DNA of 7,572 nt from Thermodesulfovibrionales bacterium (GTDB lineage: Bacteria; Nitrospirota; Thermodesulfovibrionia; Thermodesulfovibrionales; UBA1546). A model generated the notes under the pieces. That model was not told where the DNA came from. It saw only the letters and a program-made list of their open reading frames with translations, and did no database searches. Positions 5,299 to 7,572 of this stretch are shown piece after piece. The translations under genes were made by a program, and so were the position numbers. Every line of letters begins with the position of its first letter. The first letter of the stretch is position 1. Location: contig CAKKPR010000008.1 in the NCBI GenBank assembly GCA_919901705.1, positions 1-7,572 of the forward strand. The letters are read 5' to 3'.

Positions 5299-7381
5299 AA
5301 ACCTTTCAGAATTCCAGATACAATACATCAAAGGCGTTGGCCCCAGAAGGGCAAAGCTTCTCAATAACCTCGGAATTAAAACTGCAGACGATGCTCTTTA
5401 TTACCTGCCGTACAGATACGAAGACAGGAAAAATATCAAAAAAATAAGCAATCTCAGTTACGGACAACTTGAGACTGTAATTGGGAAGGTTATTGCTGCT
5501 GAGGTAATAAAACTGCCAAGGAGCAATCTCAAACTATTTGAACTTACAGTATCTGACGGAAGCGGGCTTGTCAAAGGTAAATGGTTTAACCAGCCATTTA
5601 TGAAAAAGAATTTTGAAGCAGGGCAGGAAGTGATTCTTAGCGGAGTTGTTAAAAGGAATCCTTACCGGGGAATCGGATTCGAATTTGACAATCCTGAGTA
5701 TGAGTTTGTAACTGATGACATTAATGACTTTATACACACCTCAAGGATTGTTCCGGTATACCGGACAACCGCAGGCCTGAGCGTCAGGCAGTTTAGAACC
5801 ATAATGTTCAATCTAATCGATATCTGCATAAAAGAAGTGTCTGATACTATGCCGAAAGAAATACTTGAGAGGAATGATCTTCCTGAACTTAAGGAGAGCA
5901 TCTTGAATTCCCATTTCCCGGAAGCAGGGACAGACATGGATATTCTGAACAGGGGCATCAGCATTTATCAGAAGAGGCTTTCTTTTGACGAGCTTTTTAT
6001 GTTCGAACTGGGACTTTCAGTGCTGAAGAAGGGCAAAGACATTGAAAAGGGAATAGCGTTTAACTCAGAGGGTATTTTTGTCAACAGGCTTCTCAATAAA
6101 CTTCCATTCAGGCTCACTGCAGCACAGCAGAGGGTGTTTGAAGAAATACTTCAGGATATGAGGCAGCCTCATCCGATGAACAGGCTGCTGCAGGGCGACG
6201 TTGGCTGTGGCAAGACTGTTATCGCCATTATGGCAATGCTCACTGCTATTGAATGCGGTTATCAGGCAGCGCTGATGGCGCCTACCGAGATACTCGCTGA
6301 ACAGCATTACATAAATATACATAAAATTATAGAAGACATGGGGCTAAATTTGTGTCTTCTTACTGGAAGCGTAAAGAAAAGGCCGCTTGATGATATAGCA
6401 TCAGGCAAAATTAATATAGCCATCGGTACACATGCATTGATACAGGAAGGCATAGAATTTAAGAATCTCGGGCTTGTGATAATAGATGAACAGCACAGGT
6501 TTGGTGTTATGCAGAGAGCGCTTCTGAGGAAAAAGGCATTAAACCCCGATGTCCTTGTTATGACAGCAACGCCTATCCCGAGAACGCTGTCCATGACCCT
6601 CTACGGCGACCTGAATTATTCTGTAATAGATGAACTTCCACCCGGAAGGAGACCTGTGATAACAAGGCTGTTTTCAGATAAGCAGAAAGATTATATCTAT
6701 AAGGCAATTGCCGGCGAGGCGCAGAAGGGAAGGCAGGTCTATGTTGTATACCCTGTGATAGAGGAGACCGAGAAATCAAATCTCAAATCTGCGATAATAG
6801 GTAAAGAAGCTCTCGATAAAATGTTCCCTGATTTAAGGGTCAGTCTTATTCACGGTAAGATGAAACCCCAAGAGAAGGAAAGCGTTATGGCATCATTCAA
6901 GAAAGGCGAGATTGATATACTTGCAAGCACAACAGTGATAGAGGTTGGTGTGGATGTGCCTAATGCTGCGATGATGCTCATAGTTCATGCAGAAAGGTTC
7001 GGGCTTGCCCAGCTTCATCAACTTCGCGGAAGAGTAGGGCGGGGAGGCAGCCAGTCCTATTGCTTTCTGCTGGCATATGAACCGAGAGGCGAAGATGCAA
7101 GACAGAGGCTTGATATAATGGTTAAGAGCAACGATGGGTTCAGGATAGCAGAAGAGGACCTTATTATCAGGGGGCCGGGAGAATTTTTCGGCACAAGACA
7201 GGCAGGAATGCCGGACCTTAAGATTGCGAATATAATAAGGGATGCAAGACTTCTTGAAGTTGCACGGAAAGAGGCTTTTGCGTTGATAGATAAGGATGCA
7301 GAGCTTAAGACCTTTCCTGAATTGAAGGGGCATGTTGAAAAGTTCTGGAAGGGGAAGATAGAGTTATTTAAGACGGGCTGA
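5291..7381 (+). CDS. recG: ATP-dependent DNA helicase RecG
   Basis: RecG is a monomeric superfamily 2 helicase that remodels stalled forks, D-loops and R-loops. The 696-residue product is about the length of E. coli RecG (693). In order: an N-terminal helical stretch with IKGVGPRRAKLLNNLG, a wedge/OB-fold region to about 230, then Walker A GDVGCGKT (302-309), the DEQH box DEQHRFG (399-405), motif III TATPIPRT (425-432), motif VI QLRGRVGRG (577-585), and the TRG region with RGPGEFFGTRQAG (627-639) that couples ATP hydrolysis to duplex translocation. All motifs are intact. ATG 5291 is preferred; TTG 5288 adds one residue. The start lies inside the nusA 3' end without a clear Shine-Dalgarno, so expression probably depends on coupling to nusA. 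No convincing terminator follows directly; a structured repeat begins 38 bases after the stop. Confidence 0.97.
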   Translation: MGKNLSEFQIQYIKGVGPRRAKLLNNLGIKTADDALYYLPYRYEDRKNIKKISNLSYGQLETVIGKVIAAEVIKLPRSNLKLFELTVSDGSGLVKGKWFNQPFMKKNFEAGQEVILSGVVKRNPYRGIGFEFDNPEYEFVTDDINDFIHTSRIVPVYRTTAGLSVRQFRTIMFNLIDICIKEVSDTMPKEILERNDLPELKESILNSHFPEAGTDMDILNRGISIYQKRLSFDELFMFELGLSVLKKGKDIEKGIAFNSEGIFVNRLLNKLPFRLTAAQQRVFEEILQDMRQPHPMNRLLQGDVGCGKTVIAIMAMLTAIECGYQAALMAPTEILAEQHYINIHKIIEDMGLNLCLLTGSVKKRPLDDIASGKINIAIGTHALIQEGIEFKNLGLVIIDEQHRFGVMQRALLRKKALNPDVLVMTATPIPRTLSMTLYGDLNYSVIDELPPGRRPVITRLFSDKQKDYIYKAIAGEAQKGRQVYVVYPVIEETEKSNLKSAIIGKEALDKMFPDLRVSLIHGKMKPQEKESVMASFKKGEIDILASTTVIEVGVDVPNAAMMLIVHAERFGLAQLHQLRGRVGRGGSQSYCFLLAYEPRGEDARQRLDIMVKSNDGFRIAEEDLIIRGPGEFFGTRQAGMPDLKIANIIRDARLLEVARKEAFALIDKDAELKTFPELKGHVEKFWKGKIELFKTG

Positions 7382-7419
7382 TTTGTGTCCTGCTGCGTTG
7401 TTTTAAAAAGTGATATTGC

Positions 7420-7536
7420 AAGACCTGACCCCCTTTATGTTGTCTTCGCGCAAAGGACAACAAGGTTTATCGGTTCGTTATTTTCCCTGTTGCCGTCGAT
7501 AATTAACAAATTAAAGGTTTAAAGGGGTCAGGTCTT
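7420..7536. repeat. Inverted-repeat element (REPIN/MITE-like), 117 bp
   Basis: The ends are a perfect 13-bp inverted repeat: AAGACCTGACCCC (7420-7432) and GGGGTCAGGTCTT (7524-7536). The left side has one extra C before TTTA, which also matches on the other side. Inside are two further stems: TGTTGTC (7438-7444) with GACAACA (7456-7462), and TTATCG (7467-7472) with CGATAA (7497-7502). No gene lies within. From memory, closely similar AAGACCTGACCCC ends recur in environmental bacterial genomes, often near Y1 (REP-associated tyrosine) transposases, so a non-autonomous mobile repeat is the likeliest identity; this was not checked. It may also serve as a structured 3' end for recG mRNA. Confidence 0.6.
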
Positions 7537-7541
7537 TACTT

Positions 7542-7569
7542 TTGACATTTTCCTTCATCTTTCAATAAT
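7542..7569 (+). promoter_or_regulatory. Candidate outward promoter at right edge
   Basis: TTGACA (7542-7547; perfect), a 16-base spacer and AATAAT (7564-7569; 5 of 6) point rightward out of the window from just outside the inverted-repeat element. The target gene is not visible, so this rests only on the hexamers in AT-rich sequence. Confidence 0.35.
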
Positions 7570-7572
7570 CTG

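Noticed and set aside
5752..5765. 14-bp perfect palindrome TCCGGTATACCGGA inside recG
   Set aside because: It encodes ordinary RecG residues (around VPVYRT) in the middle of the gene; a lone palindrome of this length is likely chance, with no promoter or second copy nearby.
6893..7333. A 146-codon minus-strand frame inside recG
   Set aside because: It covers the conserved RecG motif VI and TRG region on the other strand; the Cys/His/Ser-rich composition looks like a shadow of recG codon use.

Overview
The window is compact bacterial chromosome, moderately AT-rich, with short intergenic gaps and many overlapping start and stop codons. The combination of a PAS hybrid histidine kinase, a PilZ protein, a small lipoprotein with a TTG start and a rimP-nusA-recG order suggests a Gram-negative environmental lineage such as Nitrospirota or a former deltaproteobacterial group. 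That assignment is an impression from gene content and style, not a proven placement.

Layout. Positions 1-1515 (+) hold the 3' part of a hybrid sensor kinase (PAS, HisKA, ATPase, receiver) whose start lies left of the window. Facing it and sharing stop-codon bases is a tight minus-strand operon, read from 3259 down to 1512: a HAD phosphatase of the phosphoglycolate phosphatase type, a PilZ c-di-GMP-binding protein and a TrmN6/YfiC-like N6-adenine methyltransferase. A strong promoter for this operon at 3288-3316 appears to share its -35 hexamer with a divergent plus-strand promoter. The plus-strand promoter drives a 57-residue Ala/Pro-rich lipoprotein (3382-3555), a gene with a very strong ribosome binding site, followed by a terminator-like hairpin.

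From about 3600 a second plus-strand transcription unit begins: a candidate promoter, a leader with an intrinsic-terminator hairpin, then rimP (ribosome maturation), nusA (transcription elongation/termination factor) and recG (fork-remodelling helicase). rimP and nusA overlap by 4 bases and nusA and recG by 8, so they are probably translationally coupled. The usual partner infB is not in the slot after nusA; recG occupies it.

The last 191 bases carry no gene. They hold a 117-bp structured element bounded by a 13-bp perfect inverted repeat (AAGACCTGACCCC / GGGGTCAGGTCTT) with internal hairpins, resembling a REPIN or miniature mobile element, plus a promoter-like sequence pointing out of the right edge.

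The protein-coding content is mostly housekeeping and regulatory, and I see no clear new defence or biosynthetic system. The regions most worth a second look are the shared-(-35) divergent promoter, the rimP-nusA leader terminator (candidate NusA autoregulation), the tiny lipoprotein and the terminal inverted-repeat element.
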